NCBI GenBank assembly: GCA_017613335.1 | Contig: JAGAEB010000010.1 | Location: 1-7,183, forward strand | Reading direction: 5' to 3' | DNA length: 7,183 nucleotides | Source: Methanosarcinaceae archaeon | Lineage (GTDB): Archaea; Halobacteriota; Methanosarcinia; Methanosarcinales; Methanosarcinaceae | Shown: positions 1-6,431 of the stretch, piece after piece | Position numbering within the stretch: the stretch's first letter is position 1 | How the letters are laid out: each line of letters opens with the position of its first letter | Notes under the pieces: model-generated | The model's database searches: none | What the model was told of the DNA's origin: nothing | The model's input: only the letters and a program-made list of their open reading frames with translations | Made by a program: the position numbers and the translations under genes

Positions 1-140
1 CAGTCCTGAAGGCCCAATGAAAAACAGTCCTGAAGGCCCAATGAAAAACACTGAAGGCCAATGAAAGACAATCAGGAAAGGCAATGAAAAACAGTCAGGA
101 AAAAGCAATGAAAAACAGTCAGGAGAAGGAAATAAAAAAA
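1..140. repeat. Degenerate tandem array, about 24-bp unit, six copies
   Basis: Six head-to-tail units can be delimited at 1-24, 25-48, 49-68, 69-91, 92-115 and 116-140. The first two are identical; the third is shortened to 20 bp; the last three share a variant start (CAGTCAGGA or CAATCAGGA). Each unit ends in an A-rich stretch (AATGAAAAA in most), so the minus strand carries a T tract about every 24 bases. The last unit runs into the A tract next to the putP terminator hairpin. There are no unique spacers between copies, so this is not a CRISPR array. The array begins at or before the window edge, so its true copy number is unknown. Confidence 0.9.
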
Positions 141-166
141 GGAGACCGGAGTTTTCTCCGGTCTCC
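134..166 (-). terminator. Hairpin plus T-tract terminator of putP
   Basis: A perfect 11-bp inverted repeat (GGAGACCGGAG at 141-151 and CTCCGGTCTCC at 156-166) encloses a TTTT loop. Seven A at 134-140 read as a T tract directly after the hairpin on the minus strand. This is the classic intrinsic terminator layout for leftward transcription, and it lies about 90 bases past the putP stop at 259. Archaeal termination mainly needs the U tract; the hairpin may instead stabilise the 3' end. Confidence 0.85.
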
Positions 167-195
167 TGAGATTTGTTTGTTTTCAGTTGTCAGAA

Positions 196-234
196 TCAGC
201 TGAAAAGGTCAGCCGAAAAGGTCAGCTGAAAAGA
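196..234. repeat. Three 13-bp direct repeats in the putP 3' region
   Basis: Three adjacent 13-bp copies lie at 196-208, 209-221 and 222-234 (TCAGCTGAAAAGG, then TCAGCCGAAAAGG, then TCAGCTGAAAAGA). They fall between the putP stop at 259-261 and its terminator, so they would be in the 3' untranslated part of the mRNA. Copies 2 and 3 each differ from copy 1 at a single base, suggesting slippage or recent duplication. No function is recognised. Confidence 0.85.
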
Positions 235-258
235 CCGGCTGCGGAAATCGCTGCCGGA

Positions 259-1725
259 TCACTCCGGGTCGGTGTAATTGACGGCGTCGTCGAAAAGTTT
301 CTCGACTTCTGCGGACGGTTTCTTCGTGACGAGCGTCACGATGACGCTGACGATGAGACCGGCGACGAATCCCGGGAAGAGTTCGTAGATGCCTGTTGAA
401 GAAAGCTGAGTGAACCAGATGATATCAACAACGGCACCGGCAACGATACCGGCTGCTGCGCCTGCAAAGTTGAAACGTTTTCAGTACAGGGAAAGGATGA
501 TGACCGGACCGAAGGCCGCGCCGAAGACACCCCATGCGTTGGAGACAAGGGACATGATGGATCCTGAATTCGGCATTGAGGCAATGGTCAGTGCGGCGAT
601 TGCGATCGCGACGATGACAAGACGGCCGACCCATGACATTTCTTTGTCACCGGACTTGTTTTTGCGGACGATGGGTTTGTAGACATCGCTTGCAAAGGCA
701 GATGCGGCGGAGAGCAGCTGACTGTCGGCCGTACTCATGGCGGCGGCCAGAACGGCTGCCAGAAGGAGACCGCAGAGGATCGGCGGGAAGAGCATTCTGA
801 CCATGTTGATGAAAACGAGGGAATTCTCTTCGACGACAGCGTCGTAGCCCAGGAGCATACGGCCGAAGATACCGATCAGCGTTGCGAAGACGAGGATAAG
901 GATCGTCCATGCAATACCGATGGCAGACGATTTTTTAAGTTCCTTCTGTGAGCTGATGGACATGAATCTGATGATGATGTGCGGCATACCGAAGTAACCG
1001 AGACCCCACGCCAGACCTGAGATGATATCTTTCCAGTTCGCGACCGGATTCCAGAAATCAGCCGGAATGGACGTGACATTGGATGATGAGAAGTCGATAA
1101 CGGCCATTGCAAAGATCGGGGCGATGAGCATGGCGCCGAGCATCAGCATGCCCTGGAAGAAGTCGGTCCAGCAGACAGCGGAGAAACCGCCGAGGAAAGT
1201 GTAGCCGACGATGATGATGGCGGCGATGTACATGGCTGTTCCGGCATCGATGCCGAGGACAGTGTTGAAAAGCGTACCGCAGGCCTTGATACTGGACGCG
1301 GCATAAATGGTGTAGGCCACAAGGAACACGGCGGCGCAGATGACCTGAAGAGCCAGTGACTTTGAAAGGAAACGGTTCGTCAGGTACTGCGGGATCGTGA
1401 TCGAGTCGTTGGCGATGATGGAGAATTTACGGAGTCTCGGCGCTTCGGCCAGCCAGCTGATCGTGTAGCCGGCCGCCAGGCCGACAGCGATCCAGACCTG
1501 TCCGAGACCGAGGGCATAAACAGACGTCGGAAGACCCATCAAAACCCATGCGCTCATATCAGAAGCGCCGGCAGAAAGACCGGCGACCCAGGCGCCCATC
1601 TGACGGCCGCCGAGGAAATAGGTCTTTTCGCCGCCTTCCCTGTCTCTGATGAAGAAATAGATACCGATTCCGATCATCAGAGCAAGATAGAGGACAAAAA
1701 TGACAATTTCAGTATTGACATACAT
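259..1725 (-). pseudogene. putP: PutP-type sodium/proline (solute) symporter, interrupted by an in-frame TGA
   Basis: This is a sodium:solute symporter of the SSS family, closest in pattern to the Na+/proline transporter PutP, a 13-helix inner membrane protein. Seen in the sequence: GGR at 39-41, the sodium-site segment ASDMSAW at 54-60 (matching D55 and S57 of E. coli PutP), WTDFFQG at 186-192, GWGLGYFG-like segment near 240-246, and the helix with MSTADSQLL at 330-338 (matching S340/T341). The ATG at 1725 follows an AGGAGT site. Codon 415 (481-483) is TGA where the family has Trp (SLY-stop-KRF against the family's W-x-R/K). The frame continues for 73 residues, including GIYELFPGF and two further membrane segments, to a TGA at 259-261, giving 488 codons, the normal family length. 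The truncated product would lack the last helices and is probably inactive unless the stop is read through or is a sequencing error. The exact substrate is not certain. Confidence 0.88.
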
Positions 1726-1904
1726 GATGATAACTCCTGATAACTCCCCGGCGTGACAGGATCAGACGATAAGGCATGAATCTGAACCGGAGAGCAGCAG
1801 AATAAAGCTGAGTAAAACTGTAAACAACAAAATGAAAAAAGAACAAAATGAAGTAAACAATTGAAGACACTAAGTATTGAAATTATAAAACATTAAGGAT
1901 TGAG
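1726..1904 (-). promoter_or_regulatory. AT-rich putP leader with candidate TATA box
   Basis: The region upstream of putP is strongly AT-rich from about 1795 to 1900. A TATA-like element (TTTTATAATT on the minus strand) lies at 1881-1890, only about 20 bases past the dapB T tract. If it is the promoter, transcription would start near 1855-1860 and leave an unusually long leader of about 130 bases. The leader has a 10-bp direct repeat, ACAAAATGAA on the plus strand, at 1827-1836 and 1843-1852. Its role is unknown; it could be an operator or chance in AT-rich DNA. Confidence 0.4.
1733..1738 (-). promoter_or_regulatory. Ribosome binding site of putP
   Basis: On the minus strand AGGAGT lies seven bases before the ATG at 1725, a strong match to the archaeal anti-Shine-Dalgarno sequence. 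It fixes the start codon. Confidence 0.75.
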
Positions 1905-1977
1905 TCCGTTAAAAAAAAGAAACCGCCCTCCCCGGCAGATGACCGCCGGGCAGAATGGTTTCCCGAATTTTAACGGA
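1905..1977 (-). terminator. Nested hairpin terminator of the dapAB operon
   Basis: Read leftward, the region after dapB contains nested inverted repeats. The inner stem is CCCGGC at 1931-1936 with GCCGGG at 1945-1950; a second stem is GAAACC at 1919-1924 with GGTTTC at 1957-1962. A run of eight or more A at 1911-1918 gives the T tract on the minus strand. An outer 10-bp perfect inverted repeat (TCCGTTAAAA at 1905-1914, TTTTAACGGA at 1968-1977) encloses the whole and includes part of the T tract. It lies about 90 bases beyond the dapB stop. Confidence 0.78.
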
Positions 1978-2065
1978 TCACATGATACAGATCAGGCAGA
2001 TTTCTTCCGTCCGAAGTATCCGGATCGTTCCGTGACGGCGGAAAACGCGCCTCTTTTGTCTGTTC

Positions 2066-2875
2066 TCAGATGTCGAGTCCCAGGACGTCTTTCATGGCAT
2101 AGACTTTTCCTTTCGGCTGAGCGCAGACCCAGGAAGCGGCGCGGACGGCACCGCTCACGAAATTCTCGCGGGAGTGAGCCTGGTGGCGGATCTCGATCCT
2201 TTCAGAGTTGCCGATGAACATGACAGTGTGGTCGCCGACGATGTCGCCGCCGCGGACGGCGTGGATGCCGATCTCTTTTCCGCGCGGGCAGAGGCCTTCT
2301 CTGCCGTAGACCATGTCTTTGCCGCCGACAGCTTCGCTGATGATCTCGGCGGCTGTTTTGGCGGTGCCGCTCGGAGCATCTTTTTTCTGGTTGTGGTGGG
2401 CTTCGATGATCTCGATGTCGTAGTCGCCGAGGAGTCCTGCGGCTTCTTTAAGAAGTTTAAAGAAAACGTTGACGCCGATGGAATAATTGGAAGAGATGAC
2501 GGCGGCGACGTTGTGTTCGGCAACGGATGCGGCGATGTCTGCTTTCTGCGCATCGGTCAGACCGGTCGTTCCGATGATCAGGTTGACGCCTGCCGCCGTT
2601 GCTTTCGGGACGTTTGCAACGGTCGCGGGTGCAACAGTGAAGTCGATGAGGACGTCCGTCTTTGATTCTTTCAGGACTTCTGTCATGTTGTCCGGATGAG
2701 AGACCGGGATGTTGAGTTTTCCGATGCGGGCAATCTCACCGATATCGAGGCCGTTGTTGACGATGTCGAAGGCTGCAGAAACCTCGATGCCTTCTGCAGC
2801 GTTGAGCTTGGCAACGATGAGAGATCCCATGCGGCCGCAGGCGCCGCAGACGGCGGCGCGGACGGGGGCGCTCAT
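2066..2875 (-). CDS. dapB: 4-hydroxy-tetrahydrodipicolinate reductase
   Basis: DapB reduces the product of DapA to tetrahydrodipicolinate with NAD(P)H, the second committed step of lysine synthesis in the cytoplasm. The 269 residues match the family's usual length. The N-terminal nucleotide-binding loop is AVCGACGRMG at 8-17, followed by DFT at 78-80 and GTTGLT at 102-107. The catalytic segment EAHHNQKKDAPSGTA at 158-172 holds His160 and Lys164, equivalent to H159 and K163 of E. coli DapB. RGGDIVGDH and the C-terminal KDVLGL are also typical. A Cys in the glycine-rich loop, where many homologues have Ala or Gly neighbours, is a minor oddity. The ATG overlaps the dapA stop as ATGA, so the two genes are translationally coupled; the upstream GGGGGT is only a weak Shine-Dalgarno. 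The gene ends in TGA, followed by a hairpin terminator. Confidence 0.97.
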   Translation of the reverse strand: MSAPVRAAVCGACGRMGSLIVAKLNAAEGIEVSAAFDIVNNGLDIGEIARIGKLNIPVSHPDNMTEVLKESKTDVLIDFTVAPATVANVPKATAAGVNLIIGTTGLTDAQKADIAASVAEHNVAAVISSNYSIGVNVFFKLLKEAAGLLGDYDIEIIEAHHNQKKDAPSGTAKTAAEIISEAVGGKDMVYGREGLCPRGKEIGIHAVRGGDIVGDHTVMFIGNSERIEIRHQAHSRENFVSGAVRAASWVCAQPKGKVYAMKDVLGLDI

Positions 2876-3753
2876 TTCAGGACCCCCAGCGCCTTCAGAT
2901 CGTTGACAAGGACCTCCAGGTTTTTCGGCTCGAGTTCTGCCAGCGGGGATCTCAGCCCGCCTGCGGCGAGTCCGGCAAGGCGGCAGGCCGTCTTGATCGG
3001 TCCGGGGTTCGTCTCAATGAAGAGAGATCTCATGATCGGCACGAGCTCGTAGTGGATCCTGCAGGCGGTTTCGGTGTCTCCTTTTCTGAAAGAGGAGATC
3101 ATCTGAGACATTTTGTCCGGGACGATGTCCGCGACGACGGAAATGGCGCCTGTCGCGCCGATCGCGAGCAGCGGAAGAGTGGCGATATCTTCGCCGGAAA
3201 GAAGCGTGAATTCTTCATCGGCCGTCGCGTAGAGGATATCGGCGGCTTTGCCGACATTTCCCGTTGCTTCTTTGATGCCGATGATATTCGGGTGCTGAGC
3301 CAGATCCGCGATCGTCTTCACGGAGAGATCGACGCCGGTCCTCGACGGGACATTGTAGAGAATGATCGGGATAGAGGATTTGTCGGCGATCTTTTCGAAG
3401 TGGGCTTTCAGACCGTTCTGGGACGGTTTGTTGTAGTACGGCGTGATGACGAGCGCAGCGTCGGCACCGGAATCTGCCGCATGGCAGGTGTATTCGATGG
3501 ATTCGACGGTGTTGTTGGAACCCGTTCCTGCAATGACCGGCACTTTGGAATATTCGACAGCCAGGTCGACCAGGTGTTTATGTTCTTTTTCAGAAAGCGT
3601 TGCGGATTCGCCCGTCGTTCCGCACGGAACGACAGCGCTGACACCGCCGTTGACGGTGAATTCAATGTTTCTTCTGAAACCTTCCGAATCAATCTGATTG
3701 TCAGGCGTGAACGGCGTGATGAGAGCCGGGATAGCCCCTTCGAGTTTGATCAT
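2872..3753 (-). CDS. dapA: 4-hydroxy-tetrahydrodipicolinate synthase
   Basis: DapA condenses pyruvate with aspartate semialdehyde, the branch point into lysine (diaminopimelate) synthesis. The 293-residue protein has the usual length and a TIM-barrel layout. Active-site residues line up with E. coli DapA numbering: Lys161 (GIKEATGN, the Schiff-base lysine), Tyr133 in ILYNVPSRTG, Arg138, the substrate-binding CGTTGES at 44-50, and TPYYNKP at 104-110 with Tyr107. The ATG at 3753 is preceded by GGAGA nine bases upstream. The stop TGA overlaps the dapB start, marking a dapA-dapB operon. No other lysine genes are visible in the window. The final TGA of a full-length protein shows that TGA is a normal stop in this genome. 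Confidence 0.97.
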   Translation of the reverse strand: MIKLEGAIPALITPFTPDNQIDSEGFRRNIEFTVNGGVSAVVPCGTTGESATLSEKEHKHLVDLAVEYSKVPVIAGTGSNNTVESIEYTCHAADSGADAALVITPYYNKPSQNGLKAHFEKIADKSSIPIILYNVPSRTGVDLSVKTIADLAQHPNIIGIKEATGNVGKAADILYATADEEFTLLSGEDIATLPLLAIGATGAISVVADIVPDKMSQMISSFRKGDTETACRIHYELVPIMRSLFIETNPGPIKTACRLAGLAAGGLRSPLAELEPKNLEVLVNDLKALGVLK

Positions 3754-3762
3754 GTTAATTTT

Positions 3763-3767
3763 TCTCC
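3763..3767 (-). promoter_or_regulatory. Ribosome binding site of dapA
   Basis: GGAGA on the minus strand, nine bases ahead of the ATG at 3753, supports this start. Confidence 0.65.
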
Positions 3768-3810
3768 GATAGATGTTCCTCAGCGGACATTGTCTGATTT
3801 GTAACTAATG

Positions 3811-3829
3811 TTAATTATTAAAATATTTT
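3811..3829 (-). promoter_or_regulatory. Candidate TATA box of the dapAB operon
   Basis: The minus strand reads AAAATATTTTAATAATTAA here, the most AT-rich stretch upstream of dapA. With the usual archaeal spacing of about 25-27 bases, transcription would begin near 3785-3795, giving a leader of roughly 35-40 bases with the GGAGA site inside it. The exact 8-base box cannot be chosen with certainty. Confidence 0.5.
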
Positions 3830-4048
3830 GACGGAAAGCCCGGAAATACGGCGGTTTCCCGGAAAGATCCGGCCATATTCAGGCAGGATATCAGTTGTAT
3901 TCGGGAATATCCGGCATTTCCGGAGGATATACGATAATTTCCGAAAGAGATACGATTATTTCCGAAAGAGATACGATTATTTCCGAAAGATATCTGCCGC
4001 ATTCCGGAACGTATGGCCGTATTCACATGACGGATGTGTTCCCTGTAT
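3830..4048 (-). other. Gene-free 3' region of the oxidoreductase gene
   Basis: This stretch lies between the oxidoreductase stop and the dapA promoter. It is full of short TTTCCGGAA-like and CCCGGAAA-like words (for example near 3857-3867, 3917-3923 and 4001-4008) and contains the 21-bp array. There is no strong hairpin plus T-tract terminator like those after the other genes. Open frames here on either strand have repetitive, low-complexity translations and are not credible genes. Confidence 0.6.
3926..3988. repeat. Three 21-bp tandem repeats
   Basis: Three copies of a 21-bp unit lie at 3926-3946, 3947-3967 and 3968-3988. The second and third are identical; the first differs at a few positions. 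The core is TACGATTATTTCCGAAA. Degenerate relatives of the core (TATTC, TTTCCGGA) flank the array. Because 21 is a multiple of three, all frames stay open and give a 7-residue periodic translation, which explains spurious open frames here. Confidence 0.92.
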
Positions 4049-5551
4049 TTATTCCCCGGCAATATCCGCAGGCAGATAGGCTCTGTGATTCCCGTATCCT
4101 CCGAATGAATTTTTCCTGGGGAAACGGCCGTCTTTTTCAAGGGCTTCCATGAGGTCGATGACGGAATAGGCCGCGCGCGTGATACCCATGCTTCTTTTGT
4201 CGGTATCTGTCCCGGCCATATAGAGGCCTTTGACGGGCGTCCTGACATCGGCGAATTCACCGTTGATGGTGATCGCTGCTTTTTCCGGGACGGTGATCTG
4301 CGCATGTTTCATGACAACATGATCTTCAAGTCCCGGGATCGAGTCAAAGAGCGTGTCAAATGTCCTGTCGATCTGCCCGCGGATGTTTTTCCTGGGGTTC
4401 GGAACGAAGCAGAATCCGGCCAGCTGTCCGCCCGGGATCGCAAGACCCGGATCATAATTGCTCATCGGGCCGCCCCAGTAAGGCATTTCTTCATAGCGGA
4501 CCTCAGATCCGATATAACTCAGGGCCGGGATCTTTTCATCAAGGCCGGCCCATGAGGTGATGCTGATCGTGTGATCGATCTTTCTGAGACGGCCTCCGTA
4601 TTCGGCCGGGAGTTCTTCGAGCATTTTGATGAGATTTGCGGCGAATCCCGTATAGACGATGAGATCGGCATAGGCGGATTCCGTGACGCCCGAGAGGGGG
4701 TCGGTGAAAAATTCAGCGCCTCTGACGGATCCGTTTTCCGAAAAGATCCTGCGGACACGGCATCCGGTCCTGATCTCAACGTTTTCCGGAAGGGATTCAA
4801 GGAGACATGTCAGGATGGATCCGATACCGCCGACGGGATAGCCCTGATTGGAAAAACCGCCTTTGTGATAAAGGAGCTTTCCGATGACTTCTTTTTTGGA
4901 AGCTGACGGTGTTCCCGAAACATCATCATGCATGATGATGCCGTTCACGAGCGCATCGAATTCGTCGCGCGTCATTTTCTTTTCGGATGAAAAGGTACTG
5001 CCTGCCGCCATTCTTCTGACAGATGTTTCTTTCATTCCGCGCCCGGACATGAATTTGGAAAAGGTATCTGCGAAAGCAAATGCGTTGCTGCTGAGGCTTT
5101 TCGGGAGGGCGTCGTAAACGGAGATCTTTGAATAATCCTTTCCTGCAGACATTCTGGTGAAAGCGGAAATGATCGCCGAGGAAAGCAGGATCCTGTCTTT
5201 GAGCGGCAGGAAGTCAAATGTCATGAAATCGTGGACATTCGTCGGACAGCGGACAAGTTCTTTCGTTTCGGCCGAACGGATATAATAATCACCGTACCGG
5301 ATGAAGTCCGGCACTTTGTCGAAATACTGATCCATCAGCATGCAGAGAGGACCGCCGCGGAGCATCGTGACGGCATGAGGACCGGTGTCGACCATGAACC
5401 CGTCAACATTGTATGTCCTGCAGTTGCCGCCGACGCAGTCATTTTTTTCAAGCACGAGAACACGGTTTCCGTGTTTCGATAAGACCAGCGCTGACAGCAG
5501 GCCGCTTATGCCTGCGCCGATCACGATAACATCATATTTTCCGGAATTCAT
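4049..5551 (-). CDS. FAD-dependent oxidoreductase, phytoene desaturase-like (COG1233)
   Basis: The 500-residue protein resembles the phytoene desaturase/FAD amine-oxidoreductase superfamily. The N-terminal Rossmann fold has GAGISG at 12-17, Glu35 ending the second strand (VLVLEK) for the FAD ribose, and the following VGGNCRTY. The family hallmark DTGPHA is at 55-60. The C-terminal FAD segment KGLYMAGTDTDKRSMGITRAAYS (about 441-463) is typical of this group. The substrate is unknown: a carotenoid, a polyprenyl chain or an archaeal lipid are possible, and no prenyl-synthase partner gene lies nearby. I choose the ATG at 5551 over the GTG at 5560 because GGTG six bases upstream of the ATG is a good Shine-Dalgarno, whereas the GTG has none. 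The gene has its own TATA box and ends in TAA. Confidence 0.88.
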   Translation of the reverse strand: MNSGKYDVIVIGAGISGLLSALVLSKHGNRVLVLEKNDCVGGNCRTYNVDGFMVDTGPHAVTMLRGGPLCMLMDQYFDKVPDFIRYGDYYIRSAETKELVRCPTNVHDFMTFDFLPLKDRILLSSAIISAFTRMSAGKDYSKISVYDALPKSLSSNAFAFADTFSKFMSGRGMKETSVRRMAAGSTFSSEKKMTRDEFDALVNGIIMHDDVSGTPSASKKEVIGKLLYHKGGFSNQGYPVGGIGSILTCLLESLPENVEIRTGCRVRRIFSENGSVRGAEFFTDPLSGVTESAYADLIVYTGFAANLIKMLEELPAEYGGRLRKIDHTISITSWAGLDEKIPALSYIGSEVRYEEMPYWGGPMSNYDPGLAIPGGQLAGFCFVPNPRKNIRGQIDRTFDTLFDSIPGLEDHVVMKHAQITVPEKAAITINGEFADVRTPVKGLYMAGTDTDKRSMGITRAAYSVIDLMEALEKDGRFPRKNSFGGYGNHRAYLPADIAGE

Positions 5552-5557
5552 TCCTGA

Positions 5558-5561
5558 CACC
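5558..5561 (-). promoter_or_regulatory. Ribosome binding site deciding the oxidoreductase start
   Basis: GGTG on the minus strand, six bases before the ATG at 5551, matches the GGAGGTG consensus. The alternative GTG start at 5560 is part of this site, which argues against it. Confidence 0.55.
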
Positions 5562-5589
5562 TGTAAGTCTGTAGGGAATAAATCATAAG

Positions 5590-5602
5590 TTATATTTTAT
5601 AG
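5590..5602 (-). promoter_or_regulatory. TATA box of the oxidoreductase gene
   Basis: The minus strand reads CTATAAAATATAA, a strong archaeal TATA element. With normal spacing, transcription would start near 5568-5570, leaving a leader of about 18 bases, just enough for the GGTG site and the ATG at 5551. It lies close beyond the rps3ae terminator, confirming a separate transcription unit. Confidence 0.7.
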
Positions 5603-5650
5603 TTGGTTCCGGACCCTGAGCCGGGAGACCGGAAAACAGGTCACTGTGAA

Positions 5651-5697
5651 TAAAAAAAAAAGGCATCATCAGGACAGATATCCTGATGATGCCTTTT
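5651..5697 (-). terminator. Hairpin plus T-tract terminator of rps3ae
   Basis: A perfect 17-bp inverted repeat (5658-5674 with 5681-5697, core GGCATCATCAGGA / TCCTGATGATGCC) encloses the 6-base loop CAGATA. A run of A at 5652-5661 gives a T tract on the minus strand right after the hairpin. It lies about 70 bases beyond the rps3ae stop and is the strongest terminator in the window. Confidence 0.88.
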
Positions 5698-5768
5698 GGT
5701 CCGGATCATTCCGGACTTTCATCTTTTTGTCCGGAAGATCGGAAATTCCGTCCGGAAAAAATTCTGAT

Positions 5769-6419
5769 TTACGATTCTGCCGGAGCTTCGGTCTGCGCCG
5801 GTGCTTCTGCTTCCGGTGCTTTCGGAACTCTTCTCTGGGACGGGACTTTGACGACTTCAGTCTTTCTGACCTCGACTCTTCTGAGCGGGTAGATGTTCTT
5901 GGACTGTTTGTAGACGGCAGAGGCCATTCTGCCGGAGATGATGTCCTGAACAAGGTCTTCGAAGTTGGATTTGACAGCGCGTCTGACGACGACTCTGGTC
6001 ATGACATTGCGGATGCCTCTGATCTGGCTTGCGCGTGCTCTCTTGACGGTGAAGCAGGTCGGCTTGATAGTGACGATGTAGCCGTCTGCCGTGCGGACGG
6101 TCAGAACGACATCGATCTTGGAGGTCTGTCTCTTGACGATGGATCTGAGGTAGTCGTTGGTCAGAGTGTGGCCGACAAAGGCGGTCTCTGCGACATCGCC
6201 GTTGACACGGATGATTCTGAATCTCATCTTGATGTTGTTCTTGGAGAGATCGCCGGTCATTTCGCCGATCGTTGTTTCGATGATCCTGTCCGGAAGGAGT
6301 TCCGGGTCGGAGGCGATCGTCTGGCCGACGATGGTCCTGTTCAGGAATTCCGGTGCTTCGATAGCGTACCATTTTTTCTCTTTCCAGCTGTCCACTTTCT
6401 TCTGCTGCTTTCTTGCCAT
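5769..6419 (-). CDS. rps3ae: 30S ribosomal protein S3Ae (eS1)
   Basis: This is a small-subunit ribosomal protein shared by archaea and eukaryotes (eukaryotic S3a/eS1) and absent from bacteria; it sits near the mRNA exit on the platform of the 30S subunit. The 216 residues match the archaeal family length. Recognisable segments are the basic start ARKQQKKVDSWKEKKWY, FLNRTIVGQT (about 25-34), the central IGEMTGDLSKNN, GHTLTNDYLRSIVKRQTSKID, and FTVKRARASQIRGIRNVM. The last about 20 residues form a low-complexity Ala/Pro/Glu tail (PEAEAPAQTEAPAES). The ATG at 6419 has AGGAG seven bases upstream. It appears to be a single-gene unit, with a strong terminator behind it and about 600 gene-free bases ahead. 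Confidence 0.97.
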   Translation of the reverse strand: MARKQQKKVDSWKEKKWYAIEAPEFLNRTIVGQTIASDPELLPDRIIETTIGEMTGDLSKNNIKMRFRIIRVNGDVAETAFVGHTLTNDYLRSIVKRQTSKIDVVLTVRTADGYIVTIKPTCFTVKRARASQIRGIRNVMTRVVVRRAVKSNFEDLVQDIISGRMASAVYKQSKNIYPLRRVEVRKTEVVKVPSQRRVPKAPEAEAPAQTEAPAES

Positions 6420-6426
6420 AATTTAT

Positions 6427-6431
6427 CTCCT
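6427..6431 (-). promoter_or_regulatory. Ribosome binding site of rps3ae
   Basis: AGGAG on the minus strand, seven bases before the ATG at 6419, is close to ideal and fixes the start. Confidence 0.75.

Noticed and set aside
1..140. CRISPR array at the left edge
   Set aside because: Units are contiguous with no unique spacers, vary in length, and no cas gene is present.
481..483. Selenocysteine or programmed recoding at the putP TGA
   Set aside because: The family residue here is Trp, not Cys; selenoproteins are known in Methanococcales and Methanopyrus rather than the order suggested here; and no obvious selenocysteine element is seen. A point mutation or error is simpler.
2174..2665. 163-residue open frame on the plus strand, opposite dapB
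   Set aside because: Low-complexity Asp/Val/Ala/Phe translation that is antisense to a well-supported DapB.
3052..3804. 250-residue open frame on the plus strand, opposite dapA
   Set aside because: It mirrors dapA codon use, has no recognisable motif, and the minus strand carries all DapA active-site residues.
3754..3810. Lysine riboswitch upstream of dapA
   Set aside because: The inferred leader is only about 40 bases, too short for the known lysine riboswitch, and no such structure is visible.
3811..4305. 164-residue open frame on the minus strand across the 21-bp repeats
   Set aside because: It overlaps the oxidoreductase 3' end in another frame, and its periodic segment merely reflects the 21-bp repeat. 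No start site or family likeness.
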